From NCBI GenBank assembly GCA_032768795.1, contig CP136490.1:5518001-5582000 (forward strand): a stretch of 64,000 bases of DNA, in the 5' to 3' direction. Positions 1-8,915 of the stretch are shown in pieces. The stretch is from Tremella fuciformis. Taxonomy: Eukaryota > Basidiomycota > Tremellomycetes > Tremellales > Tremellaceae. The position numbers and the translations under genes were made by a program. The notes beneath the pieces are model-generated. The model saw only the letters and a program-made list of their open reading frames with translations. It searched no databases and was not told the origin of the DNA. Numbering within the stretch: position 1 is the stretch's first letter; the number at the start of each line of letters is the position of its first letter.

Positions 1-772
1 GACGTGAGGGCGCCAGTGCCCTCATCTCTGTTGCAACTGCCGTTGATCCTCCTGCTCAGGAGGTCAGGCTAGTGATCGTTTCGCATCACTGTCAGTCGAT
101 ATATCCTGTCATGCGGCTGGACTACTCCCCTTGTTGGGAGTGACAACGTGATCTTTGTGCGGCGATCCTGAGCTCAATACTGCTCTGACCGTACGGCGTC
201 TCTGTGGTGTACGATGTAGATGCAATACGCAGGGGGACACCCCCCGAGTGACCATCAGGTCATATAAGAGACAGATGGCCTAAAACACCCCGCGCCGTAG
301 TCTCGCTCAAGTCATAGTCAATGCGTTAAATTGCACATCAGTAAGATGTTTGTCTTTGGTGAGCCGCTCATACTAACATTGCAAGGCAGATACTGCCTCC
401 TTGTGTCTGAAGCGTTTGGCGTAGTGACGGCCCGTATCCCCTATCCGAAGAATCGTGTTCCCCGTCTGTGCCACTTGCCTCAGCTGTGTGTTGACATTTT
501 CCTGCTGTCCCCTTTGTTTCTAGATTTCGAGCTAAGCGAAAAGGTAAGCGAGCTCTGGCCTCCATATGTGTGATAATGTCCAATGCTCTGAAAGGAGATG
601 CTTGGTAAAACGTAGCAGTTTAACGACGACCTTTGTCCGCACATACTGTCTTCTCGGCTCTTCTCAACGACGGTGGGTGGCTGAGGCCAGGGTGTAAATC
701 AGAACATAAAGCATGTCCGTTCGTGCTGTAAGCTGTCATCGTTTGATTATCACACGTCGACTCACAAGGACA
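1..772. other. no gene recognised
   Basis: No open frame here looks like a protein or continues into a neighbour. The longest candidates (plus strand near 331-573 and the overlapping minus frames) have no recognisable motif. The stretch probably holds intergenic DNA and the promoter and leader of the small gene starting at 773. Confidence 0.4.
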
Positions 773-1327
773 ATGTCTACCTCTCAAGACCCCAGCAAGA
801 CGCAAAGCGCTTCCGCGAAAGCGGTGAGCTTCCCTTTGACTTCATGGCTGTCCCGGAACGGAAGGCTGACTTGGTGTCCGTGCAGACTATCACGAACATA
901 CATTAGGGGGCATGCAGTCATAACGTCCTGTAAAAGGCTCAATATCAAGCTCGGTAGGAACCGGCTTGATCCCCCTATAAGCGTACCTAATCTGAACTAC
1001 ATACTGGATCATGACACTGACTTGGTGTCCGTGCAGACTGCTGCCACGTCAGAACCCGCTGCAACGACTCCTGACATTGCCTCACCGCCGAGCGTTCAGG
1101 AGACAGAATTGAGTAAGTTTCTCAGCTCCATGGGGATCGTCGGAACACAGCGCTATACGAAGCAGGAAGTGGATGAGCTAGCTGCACTTAAGGCAAGGCA
1201 ACTCCTTCCCGAGCTTCTAAGAACCCCGCGGCCACCAAGTACCGGTGCAGCATCCGCAGATCCAACTACGAATTCACCAGCCGCAGATGACGGAAACGCT
1301 TCTTCTCACAACGATTCGGCGGCTTGA
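773..1327 (+). CDS. orphan small protein, 113 aa, two exons
   Basis: I do not recognise this protein. Exon 1 is 773-823 (17 codons, ATG at 773), ending in a GTGAGC donor. Exon 2 is 1037-1327, joined in phase 0. The product is Ser/Thr/Ala-rich at both ends, with a central segment (about residues 35-75) around KQEVDELAALKARQLL that could form a short helix. There is no signal peptide or membrane segment. The start is chosen at 773 because the donor at 824 follows it in frame; the longer frame from 713 would have to translate the intron. The intron (824-1036) is 213 nt, far longer than the 40-60 nt typical here, and carries two copies of the same branch-point/acceptor unit. Only the distal acceptor keeps the frame open. 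The existence of the gene is moderately supported; its function is unknown. Confidence 0.5.
   Translation: MSTSQDPSKTQSASAKAVSFPLTSWLSRNGRLTWCPCRLSRTYIRGHAVITSCKRLNIKLGRNRLDPPISVPNLNYILDHDTDLVSVQTAATSEPAATTPDIASPPSVQETELSKFLSSMGIVGTQRYTKQEVDELAALKARQLLPELLRTPRPPSTGAASADPTTNSPAADDGNASSHNDSAA
866..1039 (+). repeat. 23-bp direct repeat flanking 128 bp inside an intron
   Basis: A perfect 23-bp direct repeat beginning CTGACTTGGTGTCC and ending TGCAGACT occurs at 866-888 and 1017-1039. Each copy contains a CTGAC branch point, a CAG acceptor and the first codon (ACT) of the next exon. The DNA between the copies (889-1016) includes a hairpin: ATCAAGC at 944-950 pairs with GCTTGAT at 964-970, with an inner CGGT/ACCG pairing. 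An outer pair, TAGGGGG at 904-910 and CCCCCTA at 971-977, can also form. This looks like an insertion with a target-site-like duplication. Confidence 0.85.
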
Positions 1328-1884
1328 GCCATCCGTGAGACTAAATTCATGCAGACTTTGCTCGTTGGACTCGTTGACCCGGTGATGTCCACATTCTTTT
1401 CACTTGTGCATTTTATGACTCTTGCGTGCCACATTGCCACACTGACCGCCACCCGGCTCAGAGCTATCGCTTTCCTTTGATTACATGGTGCGTGCGGCGT
1501 GGACTGCACTACAAGGATCCCTGCGGGGTGAGGAAGCCCGCTACCCACGTATGTACTTCTGTTACCTCTTATCTTGTTTCGGACTCTGCCTGCCGGCGGG
1601 GCGCTTTCACGGGTCAGCATTGCACGCGATGCAGCATTGGCTCGCATTCGCTTGCTCTCTGGGTGTCTCTCACGATCGTCGAGCAATAGCCTCGGATGAG
1701 CAGAGGACGGGGAAAGGACAAGTGAATCGACAGCTGCACGCCCAGCACCTCTGTCGTGTACCACCCGCTGCGTCTGCGGGCCAGGTGCAGCCCGTGCTCA
1801 AGCGCAGCGGATTTCCCTTTGTCTGCGGCTCCCCTTCCTCACCGGTGTCTCATAGTATTGTCAATGTGCATTTTCCGCCTGACG

Positions 1885-2699
1885 CTACAGACCATTTGTT
1901 GCAGGTTCAGCACCGGGCACCAACCCCTTCCCCTCCCGCTGCACGTACTCTGCCAGATCCTCTACCGAGATGATTTTGAGACCCCACGTCTGCGCGAATC
2001 GCCAGCAGTCATCTCTCCTCGCCATGCTCCCCGCAGGATCTGTGGGATGTACGAGCTCACACAAGAGTCCAGCGGGCGGGAGACCGGCTAGTAGAGATAG
2101 ATCTGACATCAGTCGGAGCCTACCCGAGGTCCGCGAGCACTCACCGACGGCACATTCTGTGTGCCCTCTTCTCCGGCTTACTCCCCCTTGGGTGTATTTG
2201 AGCGGCACCATATGTCCCGGACGAGTAAAGTCTTCCTCGACACTGGTTGGATCTGCCAGTAATCGTGCAGCGTAGGCGCGATCATGTGCCGAGATGCCGG
2301 TGGTCGTAGGGTGCCGGGAGGACGAGGCGTCGAGGGTGATGCGGTATGCGGTTCCTTTAGGATCTTGGCTCTTGCCAGAGGGAGGGAGAAGGGGAGGTAG
2401 CGAAAGCTCGTCGAGGCGTTTCTCCGGCAGGGAGATGCAGATGTACCCGCTGATAGTCAACAGCTGTTGACCTCATCGGTCATGACCCACCTGGTCCATC
2501 GGATCATCCACGCCATGCCCTCGGTGGTGATTTTGCTCGCTGCACATACTACATCCCCTTCATTCTCTCTCGACTCGTCGTCCATCACCACCACAAACTC
2601 GCCATTGCGGATCGCCTCAACGGCGGATGGTACCGAGTCGAAGCGGAAGGGAGAGGGCGGTGTCGTGGAAGCGCCAGCTTGGAGATGTGGAGCGGACAT
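1885..2699 (-). CDS. RIB3: 3,4-dihydroxy-2-butanone 4-phosphate synthase (riboflavin)
   Basis: RIB3 converts ribulose 5-phosphate into 3,4-dihydroxy-2-butanone 4-phosphate and formate, supplying the four-carbon unit for riboflavin. Three exons (2699-2491, 2449-2145, 2102-1885) join in frame to 243 aa, the usual fungal length. The N-terminal part has the family signature [13 protein letters not shown], whose acidic residues bind the metal and substrate. The middle contains the RPGH and GVxxRRGHTE motifs, and [10 protein letters not shown] follows the second intron. The C-terminus ends with a typical SVEDL segment. Introns are 41 and 42 nt (2490-2450, 2144-2103). The start at 2699 is the first ATG before the conserved domain and gives a short 20-residue leader. 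No riboswitch is evident. The gene is convergent with the small orphan gene to its left. Confidence 0.93.
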
Positions 2700-3066
2700 G
2701 TTGGGGCGGCGAGGAGTCTGCTGCTGCGTCGACGTGCTTGATATGTACGGCTGTATGACCTTGCTATGAAGTATCGATGACCAACTTGTCGACTCGTTTA
2801 CTCATCTTTCCCGTCCAACTTTTTGAATCTCAAAACCACTCGCATCATCCCGGAGTTCCGGCGGAAATTGATCCGTCCGTGCCTCGATGGTATCGGCGCT
2901 CGTCCGCCAGTTGTTTGGAGATTGGAGTTTGATGCTCGAACAGGAATCGCCATGTCCGCACGTAGCACTTCTACCTACGCAGCCGGCGAGAGCTGAGAGT
3001 GAAGTCGCGACCAAGAAGGTCGGATGGACGGTTTCAAAGCGCCTGCAAAGACTCCCATTCGCGGCC

Positions 3067-3071
3067 AAAAA
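3067..3071 (-). terminator. Pol III terminator of tRNA-Asp
   Basis: Five T residues on the minus strand lie five bases past the tRNA discriminator base, the normal spacing for a Pol III stop. Confidence 0.6.
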
Positions 3072-3076
3072 GGTTT

Positions 3077-3161
3077 CTTCCTGTCGGAGAATCGAACTCC
3101 GATCTCCCGCGACACCAGGATTGATGACAAGCGAGCATACTAGCCGTTATACGAACAGGAA
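3077..3161 (-). tRNA. tRNA-Asp(GUC) with a 13-nt intron
   Basis: Read on the minus strand from 3161, the sequence folds as a complete tRNA. It has a perfect 7-bp acceptor stem (TTCCTGT with ACAGGAA), a D arm like that of yeast tRNA-Asp, an anticodon stem CTCGC/GCGGG, a T arm CGGAG-TTCGATT-CTCCG and discriminator G73. The anticodon is GUC (Asp). A 13-nt insertion (3124-3112) lies directly after position 37, the canonical tRNA intron site. A run of five T residues on the coding strand (3071-3067) follows as the probable Pol III terminator. The B box is GTTCGATTC. Confidence 0.93.
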
Positions 3162-3510
3162 AGTACAGGTTTGCTGGTCTTTTTGAGATCATGACTCAAT
3201 ATTTTGGATGCGGTAGGGGGAAGTCCTTTCATGACCGAGGCCGCCGCGTGCATGCCGAGGTTTTGGCCGAGGCAAGTGCGTCACTGTTCAGACCGACGGT
3301 CTCTTAACCCCGTCCATCTCGTTCCCCCGAGTTGAGACATTTGCTCTTTTGACAATTCAAAAAGGAGAGATCGCGGCTGGTCATCGCCATCACCGGCCCT
3401 CTTCGCGACTACTTGACCCAGGCAAGCAACTCAACTCGAGAGCAAAGCCACACTCTGGCCTCGCCACCATCGCCGCTCTCCGCGTCCACCTCCCCAGGCT
3501 CCCATCGAGG

Positions 3511-5232
3511 ATGACCGCCATCGCATCGCCCCGACCTGCCGAGCTGCCAGCCAGCATGTCGCTCCCGACCTCTCGGACAGCCACGCCGCCCCCTCCCCCT
3601 TCCAGAGCAATCCCCATGGACTTCCGATCCTCCTTATCGGCATGGTGGTCCAACTCGTCTTACCGCGAAGCGAGGTATGCTGAGGAACGTCTCCTCCGTC
3701 GCATGGCAATGTATCAGCCTCCCCTCCAGCACCCAAACGCCAAGGGCCACCTGGGCATGTCATCGCCCACAGCGAGCACTTCAGACCCCGGCATCGATAC
3801 TTCGGTAGCTGTTGCTCCCGATGCGGAGACTCGCGAGGAGGTCGTACCACCTACCGCGGTCGGGGATTCTGGCCTCGTGGCGACCCTTCGAAACGTCTTT
3901 ATCCCGACACCAGACGGCAAAGACGCGCCGTCACACCCCGCTCAGCAGATGAGTATCAGCGCTTCCGCCGAAGCATCACCAACAGGCTCTACCACCAGCG
4001 TGAACAAGACCAAGCACAAACACCACTTTCCCCACCCGCATCACCACAAGAAATCGTCAGACAAGCTGGTGGACTACATCAATACGCTCGAAATTTCCCG
4101 GCCAGAGGATAAAAATGCCAAGGAAGCCGTAGTGGTACTACACGGTTACGCGGCGGCGCTAGGGTGAGTACCCCCTTCAAAGGTGCTAAAGCTAAATGCT
4201 TCAGATTCTTTTTTCGCAATTGGGAACCGATAGCCCAGGCCGGTGCTGCCACACATCGCCGCACCTTCTTCCTCGACTGGCTCGGCATGGGCCTGTCATC
4301 TCGCCCTTCTCCACATATCATGTCTTCCCCAAACAGCGCGACGGTCCCAGCGCGAGTCGCACGAGCCGAGCACTTTTTCCTTTCATCGCTTGAGGAATGG
4401 CGGAAAGCGATGGGATTGGAGAAGCTCGTGCTGGTCGGCCATTCGCTTGGCGGCTACCTCGCCTCGGCATACACTGTTCGCTATCCTGAGAACGTCTCCT
4501 CTCTGATTCTCGTATCGCCTGCGGGCATTCCTCGGGGGCCGGAATGGCGACACTACCCTATCGATGCCCCTTCGGACGACCTGGGAATGATCGAGGCGGC
4601 AGGCCACGGTGTTCCACCAGAATCGCCCGATACTCCACCAGAAAACCGCCCGAAAGGCGAGGCTCAGCAGTGGAACCAGAACCAGACGCTCTTCACCAAA
4701 GCGATGCGGAAATGTGAGCCTTTCCACGATGAAGGGGCGTCTGCTGATAGCAGTCTTCGTCTGGGGTTGGGACAAAGGCTTGTCGCCCTTCACCATCGTC
4801 CGCTCTGTCGGCCCTTGGGCACCCATGTTCGTCGGCCGGTACTCGTCTCGTCGCTTCGCGGCGCAGACAGAGGAAGACGTCCGCGACCTTCACGCGTACA
4901 TCTACAACACCACCATTCTCAAAGGCTCGGGAGAATTCTGCATCTCACACATTCTTGCCCCTGGTGCCCACGCCCGAGTGCCCATTATTGATCGCATCAA
5001 CAAGGTCAAATGCCCCGTAACCTTCATCTACGGCGACAATGATTGGATGGACGTCGATGGCGGCTATGACAGCGTCAAGGTGCTGAAGCAGGCCGGAAAC
5101 CAGCGGGCAGAGTGCTACGTCGTGCCGAAGGCTGGACACCATGTGTATCTTGACAACCCGGACAAGACGAACGAGATTATCAGCGCGGCGATCAAGGCTG
5201 CAGCCAAGTCGATCACGCTACAAGCCCAATGA
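3511..5232 (+). CDS. alpha/beta hydrolase of the CLD1/ICT1/ABHD5 family
   Basis: This family includes yeast Cld1 (cardiolipin deacylase), Ict1 and animal ABHD4/5, which act on phospholipids at mitochondria or lipid droplets. Exons 3511-4163, 4205-4713 and 4754-5232 join in frame to 546 aa. After a low-complexity, His-rich N-terminal region come VVVLHGYAAALG, then DWLGMGLSSRP, the nucleophile elbow GHSLGG (Ser), a YGDNDWM segment with the likely catalytic Asp, and GHHVYLD near the end. The last carries the catalytic His within an HX4D motif typical of the family. Introns are 41 and 40 nt. The start at 3511 is chosen because upstream sequence is pyrimidine-rich leader; an in-frame ATG at 3349 is possible. 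The exact substrate cannot be deduced. Cardiolipin remodelling is the closest guess, from family knowledge. Confidence 0.88.
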
Positions 5233-5303
5233 TCTAATACTGTGATAGACTATGCTTGTATGTACAACGATTAGATGTGGTATCGTGATGCTGGGTATGC
5301 CGT

Positions 5304-6277
5304 TTATGTCGTCAGTAGTACCTGAAAACGTCAGCTGAGGGTGCCAGGCATTAACAACTGACTCGATCTCGAGCTGAACGTCAGTCGCATATCGCGTTGT
5401 GAAGCGACTCACAAATTGCAATGCCACATGACGCGGTGACAAGACTTTCAGACCTGCAGGTTCGAACGTATCTCTGTTCGCCTGGCCGATGGCCTCTTCC
5501 AGCAGCCGCAGATGCTGTCGCTTAGCCCGTTCACTGCGCTGTCATAGCAGCCTACCTTTTCAAAATGACTCGTGCGCCAGAGGAGACTTGTCCACCACGT
5601 CCCGAGTGCGATGAGATTGTCCAGCACAGCGCCGCGGACAGAGTACGCCTCGATCAAGTGGGCATTGATATCCGCTATGAAAGCCTGGAAGACGGCGGGT
5701 GTAACGCGTCCTTCCAGCTCCATGGGGTATATGCTCTCGAATCTACCGTCAGCTCCATCGTGCGAACCCGAGCTGATACTCACTGGCACACTTCCCCTTC
5801 CGCCCACTCGCGTTCTATCCGTATGACCTCTTTGGGAAGATGTCGCCCCGCCACGCCAGTGGGCGGCTGACCAAAGTACGAATCAACAGGGACCGCGGTT
5901 CGCGAGTATGCCGAGCGCGGGGGTCTGTCATTCAGCTGGATCGAGCAAGACGTCTATCAAGCTGACCCATGGCCGCCCCTCCAGCCCGTCAGGTCCCGCT
6001 GCACCTTGTCCGCCCAGCCCTTCCGACGTCGGTCGTCCCATGCCGAATCCCAGTCGTGCACGACGTGTGTCGTGTCCGTCCGCGCGCTGCTCTCTTTGCG
6101 GCCGGCTGTACTGTTTCGGCCGTTGATGGATACGGCTGAGGGGCGTGTGGATATGGGTGGACGCGAGAGCGTGTCGGCCAGCTTGGGTAGCGGGGCAAGA
6201 GCGGTGGGAGGGAGACCGCGCTCGGAGGGGGAGGGCGTCAGAGGATGAGTGGGTGGAGAGGAGGAGATGACCGACAT
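5304..6277 (-). CDS. ERF4: Erf4/GOLGA7-like subunit of a Ras palmitoyltransferase
   Basis: Erf4 stabilises the DHHC palmitoyltransferase Erf2, which lipidates Ras at the ER/Golgi. Exons 6277-5967, 5924-5784, 5742-5556, 5514-5413 and a last exon from 5373 join in frame. The Erf4 core is clear: VIRIEREWAEGEV, then YPMELEGRVTPAVFQAFI, LDNLIALGTWW, SHFEK, and finally GLKVLSPRHVALQFLEIE. The N-terminal 100 residues are Ser/Pro-rich and not conserved. Introns are 39-42 nt; the first uses a GTCAGC donor, seen again in KEX1 and the GH31 gene. The end is uncertain. With a final 37-nt intron (5358-5322) the protein stops at 5304. Without it the frame runs to 5218 and overlaps the 3' end of the convergent hydrolase by 15 bp. 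Confidence 0.82.
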
Positions 6278-6562
6278 GCTGGGCAGGCTTGAGACTACGC
6301 GCTCTGGGCTATAGTGAGGCGCGATGTATGTTCTTTGTCATCGCGAAATGATTCGGTCACAGTCGAATGGAGAGACAACGCTCGGATCGCTCTTCCATAT
6401 CAGGCACCTCGGCGACTGATCACCGGACCAAGTTCACGACCACCTTACACGACAGATTCCTTAGGTGCATTCGAGCTTCTCTATCGAGAAGTGAGGGAGT
6501 ACTTGTCACTGCCAGGCTGCAGGGCGGGTCCTCAGCATGCTCGGTGCGATTTCAACCTGTCC
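6278..6562. promoter_or_regulatory. shared intergenic region between the Erf4-like and dephospho-CoA kinase genes
   Basis: This 285-bp gap separates two divergently read start codons (6277 minus and 6563 plus), so it must hold both promoters. I see no clear TATA box. Confidence 0.4.
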
Positions 6563-7457
6563 ATGTGGGACGAGCTGACCACAGTTGTCGGCCTCACAGG
6601 CGGTATCGCCTCTGGCAAATCGACAGTCTCGACCCTCCTCGCCAAACACAACATACCCATCATCGACGCCGACGGACTCGCCCGTGTAGTTGTGGAGCCC
6701 GGCACATCCGGCTTCCGAGCCGTCGTTGCACACTTTGGCGCCGACAGAGTCTTGACGCCAAAAGGAGAGCTCGACCGCGCAGCGCTGGGCGACATCGTCT
6801 TTCACGATGCGCACGAGCGGCGCTGGCTGAACGGGGTCATACATCCGCGCGTGAGGCGCGAGATCGTCAAGCGGGTGATCAAGGCTTGGCTGAGCGGAGA
6901 GTGGGTGGTGGTACTTGATGTGCCGCTCTTGATTGAGGCGGGCCTGTGGAGGTGGGTCGGAGAGGTCGTGGTGGTGTTTGTGTGAGTGATACGAAGCGGT
7001 GTGTGTATGAACTAATGGCAGGAACGACAAGCTGCAGCTGTCCCGACTGCTAGCTCGACCCTTGCCTGACCCATCGGCGCCGTCTCTCACCCAGCAGCAG
7101 GCGCGAGCGCGCATAGCGAGTCAGATGCCTTTATCAGAAAAAGCCTCATTTGCCTCGTCTATCCTGGACAACTCGGGCACTTTGGCCGACCTGTCAACAC
7201 AGGTAGACCGCCTAGTTGCGAAATGGAAGAAGCAGCAAGGAGGGGAGAGCGGCTGGTGGTGGCGCGTCTGCCTCATCCCTCCAATAGGTGCCACTGCGGG
7301 CCTTCTATGTCTGTTAAGCCGGTGGTGGCATACCAGAAAAGGTGTGCGGCGTCGGGCACGAGGCGAGGTGGAACGGCTCGGACCGCGCGGAGAGCAGATA
7401 GAGCTGCGTGAGATGCGGAGACGGGCGACGGGCAGCAGTGTAGCAAGCGACGGCTAG
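6563..7457 (+). CDS. CAB5: dephospho-CoA kinase
   Basis: It phosphorylates dephospho-CoA at the ribose 3' hydroxyl, the last step of coenzyme A synthesis. Exons 6563-6981 and 7022-7457 join in frame to 284 aa. The Walker A loop GLTGGIASGKST lies at residues 9-20. It is followed by IDADGLARVVVEPGTSGF, the GELDRAALGDIVF segment and LDVPLLIEAGL, all diagnostic of CoaE. After the 40-nt intron (6982-7021) come NDKLQLSRLLAR and an Arg-rich lid. Near the C-terminus a hydrophobic stretch (IPPIGATAGLLCLLSRWW) may anchor the protein to a membrane, as proposed for some eukaryotic homologues. The start at 6563 puts the P-loop close to the N-terminus as in the family; the frame extends upstream to 6314 but is not family-like there. 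Confidence 0.92.
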
Positions 7458-7533
7458 TGGGTGGGACAGATACATGACAACATGTAGCATACGATTCTGG
7501 CATTATGTGGCTCTATCGAGATGTCTAGGATGT

Positions 7534-8484
7534 TCACTTTGATCCGGCGAGGGCGGCTTCGATGTCCGCCTTGAGCGCCTCGGGCTTGGTCGTTGGCGCA
7601 TAGCGCCCGACAACGTTGCCTTGGCGGTCAACGAGGAATTTAGTAAAGTTCCTATACGGGTCAGCGAAGCCGCTTCAATGACAGGAGGTCATTGACGCAC
7701 CACTTGATGCTGGTAGTGCCAGCGACGCCTGCACTCTTGGTACCCTTCGACTTGGCCTTGAGCCAGGCGAATACCTCGTTCATGTTAGATCCGTTGACAT
7801 GCCCCTGACGTCAGCACGGTTGACAACAGGTGACCAGCCGCGACGCACCTTTTGCATCAAGGGGAATGTGACACCGTGATTGAGCTGGCAGAAGGAAGCA
7901 ATGCCCTCGTCATCCAGAGGCTCTTGCCCGCCAAACTCGTCCGAGGGGAAGCCGAGCACCTCGAGACCTTGGTCCTTGTACTCTTCGTAGATCTTCTCGA
8001 GCCCGGTGTACTGTTTGTCAGCCAAGTCAAAGTAGGAAAGCAGGCGCACCTGAGGGGTGAAGCCGCACTTGCTGGCGGTGTTGACAATCAAGACGGCTTT
8101 GCCTTTCAGCTGGCTCTATCTCGTCAGCTGAGGGCGAGATTCCGGCTGGCGACTTACGAAATCGTACGTCTTGTCCTTGCCAGGCAAAGCCGGGCGCAGA
8201 TCATAGAAGGTCTTCGACGTGACCGACGCAGGGATGGTCTCGTAGCCGAATTTGCTCAGAATCGCCATGTTGGTGGTATACGATCTTGAGCTGGAGGTAT
8301 GGAAGAACGAAGTGGCAAGCGGTCGTAAGATAGTGGGTATCGTAGTTGGGAGACGCCGGGCTAGAGTCGCCCTATATACGCTACGTTGCCAGGGAAGAAG
8401 GGGGCCGATACCGAAACGTCTGACAATGTCGGAATGACCGCGCTGGAGGGTGAATGCAGAATTCCAACCCATACCATTCCTCAT
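7534..8484 (-). CDS. glutathione peroxidase-like thiol peroxidase, possibly dual-targeted
   Basis: This is a Gpx-family peroxidase that reduces hydroperoxides using thioredoxin or glutathione. Introns 8157-8116, 8049-8011, 7848-7805 and 7700-7652 leave five exons. From the internal ATG at 8268 the product is 186 aa, the normal family size. From the upstream in-frame ATG at 8484 it is 258 aa. The extra 72 residues are Arg/Ser/Thr-rich ([21 protein letters not shown]...), look like a mitochondrial presequence and lack acidic runs. The peroxidatic Cys is in [11 protein letters not shown] and the resolving Cys in ASFCQLNHG. The usual FPCNQF motif reads FPSDEF, so the catalytic-tetrad Gln is replaced by Glu. 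Trp and Asn are in [11 protein letters not shown]. The gene is convergent with the dephospho-CoA kinase gene (77-bp gap) and divergent from the TM9 gene. Confidence 0.9.
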
Positions 8485-8915
8485 CCCATGTCATTGCCTG
8501 TCGATTTCATTCGCCGGTGTCCACCCCACGCCGTCGGTCACTCCGTCCCACTGGGCCACCAACAATCTCAGAGCTTCCCGAATTATCCGGCGATTGACGT
8601 CTCGGAATGACGTTACACCATGTGCGTCAGCATGCTCACGAGACTGGTGGCGGGGCTTCCCGGCATTTTGAGTCGGCAGTTCGCTGTGGCGGTGGTAGTT
8701 CTCGGCGCTCGCCGATAGCTGAGAATAGCCGAGACGCCCTGCCATTGCTCTGACACGCCTCCATTGCTGCGGGTAGCAAAGTCGTTCCATTTCTTCACGA
8801 GCCAAGACGAGGTGAAGAGGGGAGACGATAGCGGAGAGAGAGGACTCCGAGAACAGATCTCATCTCGTTGGACACTTCCTCTCCGTGCCCGCAAACCGCA
8901 CCTCGAGCTCTCATC
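8485..8915. promoter_or_regulatory. divergent promoter region, peroxidase and TM9 genes
   Basis: This 431-bp stretch lies between the outermost start of the peroxidase gene and the TM9 start at 8916. It contains no convincing reading frame and should carry both promoters. Confidence 0.4.

Noticed and set aside
713..772. Earlier start codon at 713 for the first orphan gene
   Set aside because: The upstream 20 codons are not supported, and the ATG at 773 sits directly before the conserved-style exon with its donor at 824.
5539..5555. Apparent 17-nt ultra-short intron in the Erf4-like gene
   Set aside because: A 17-nt GT..AG would restore the frame, but the same donor at 5555 with a CAG 24 nt further on (5515) gives a 41-nt intron with a branch-like CTAAG, in the same frame and of normal size.
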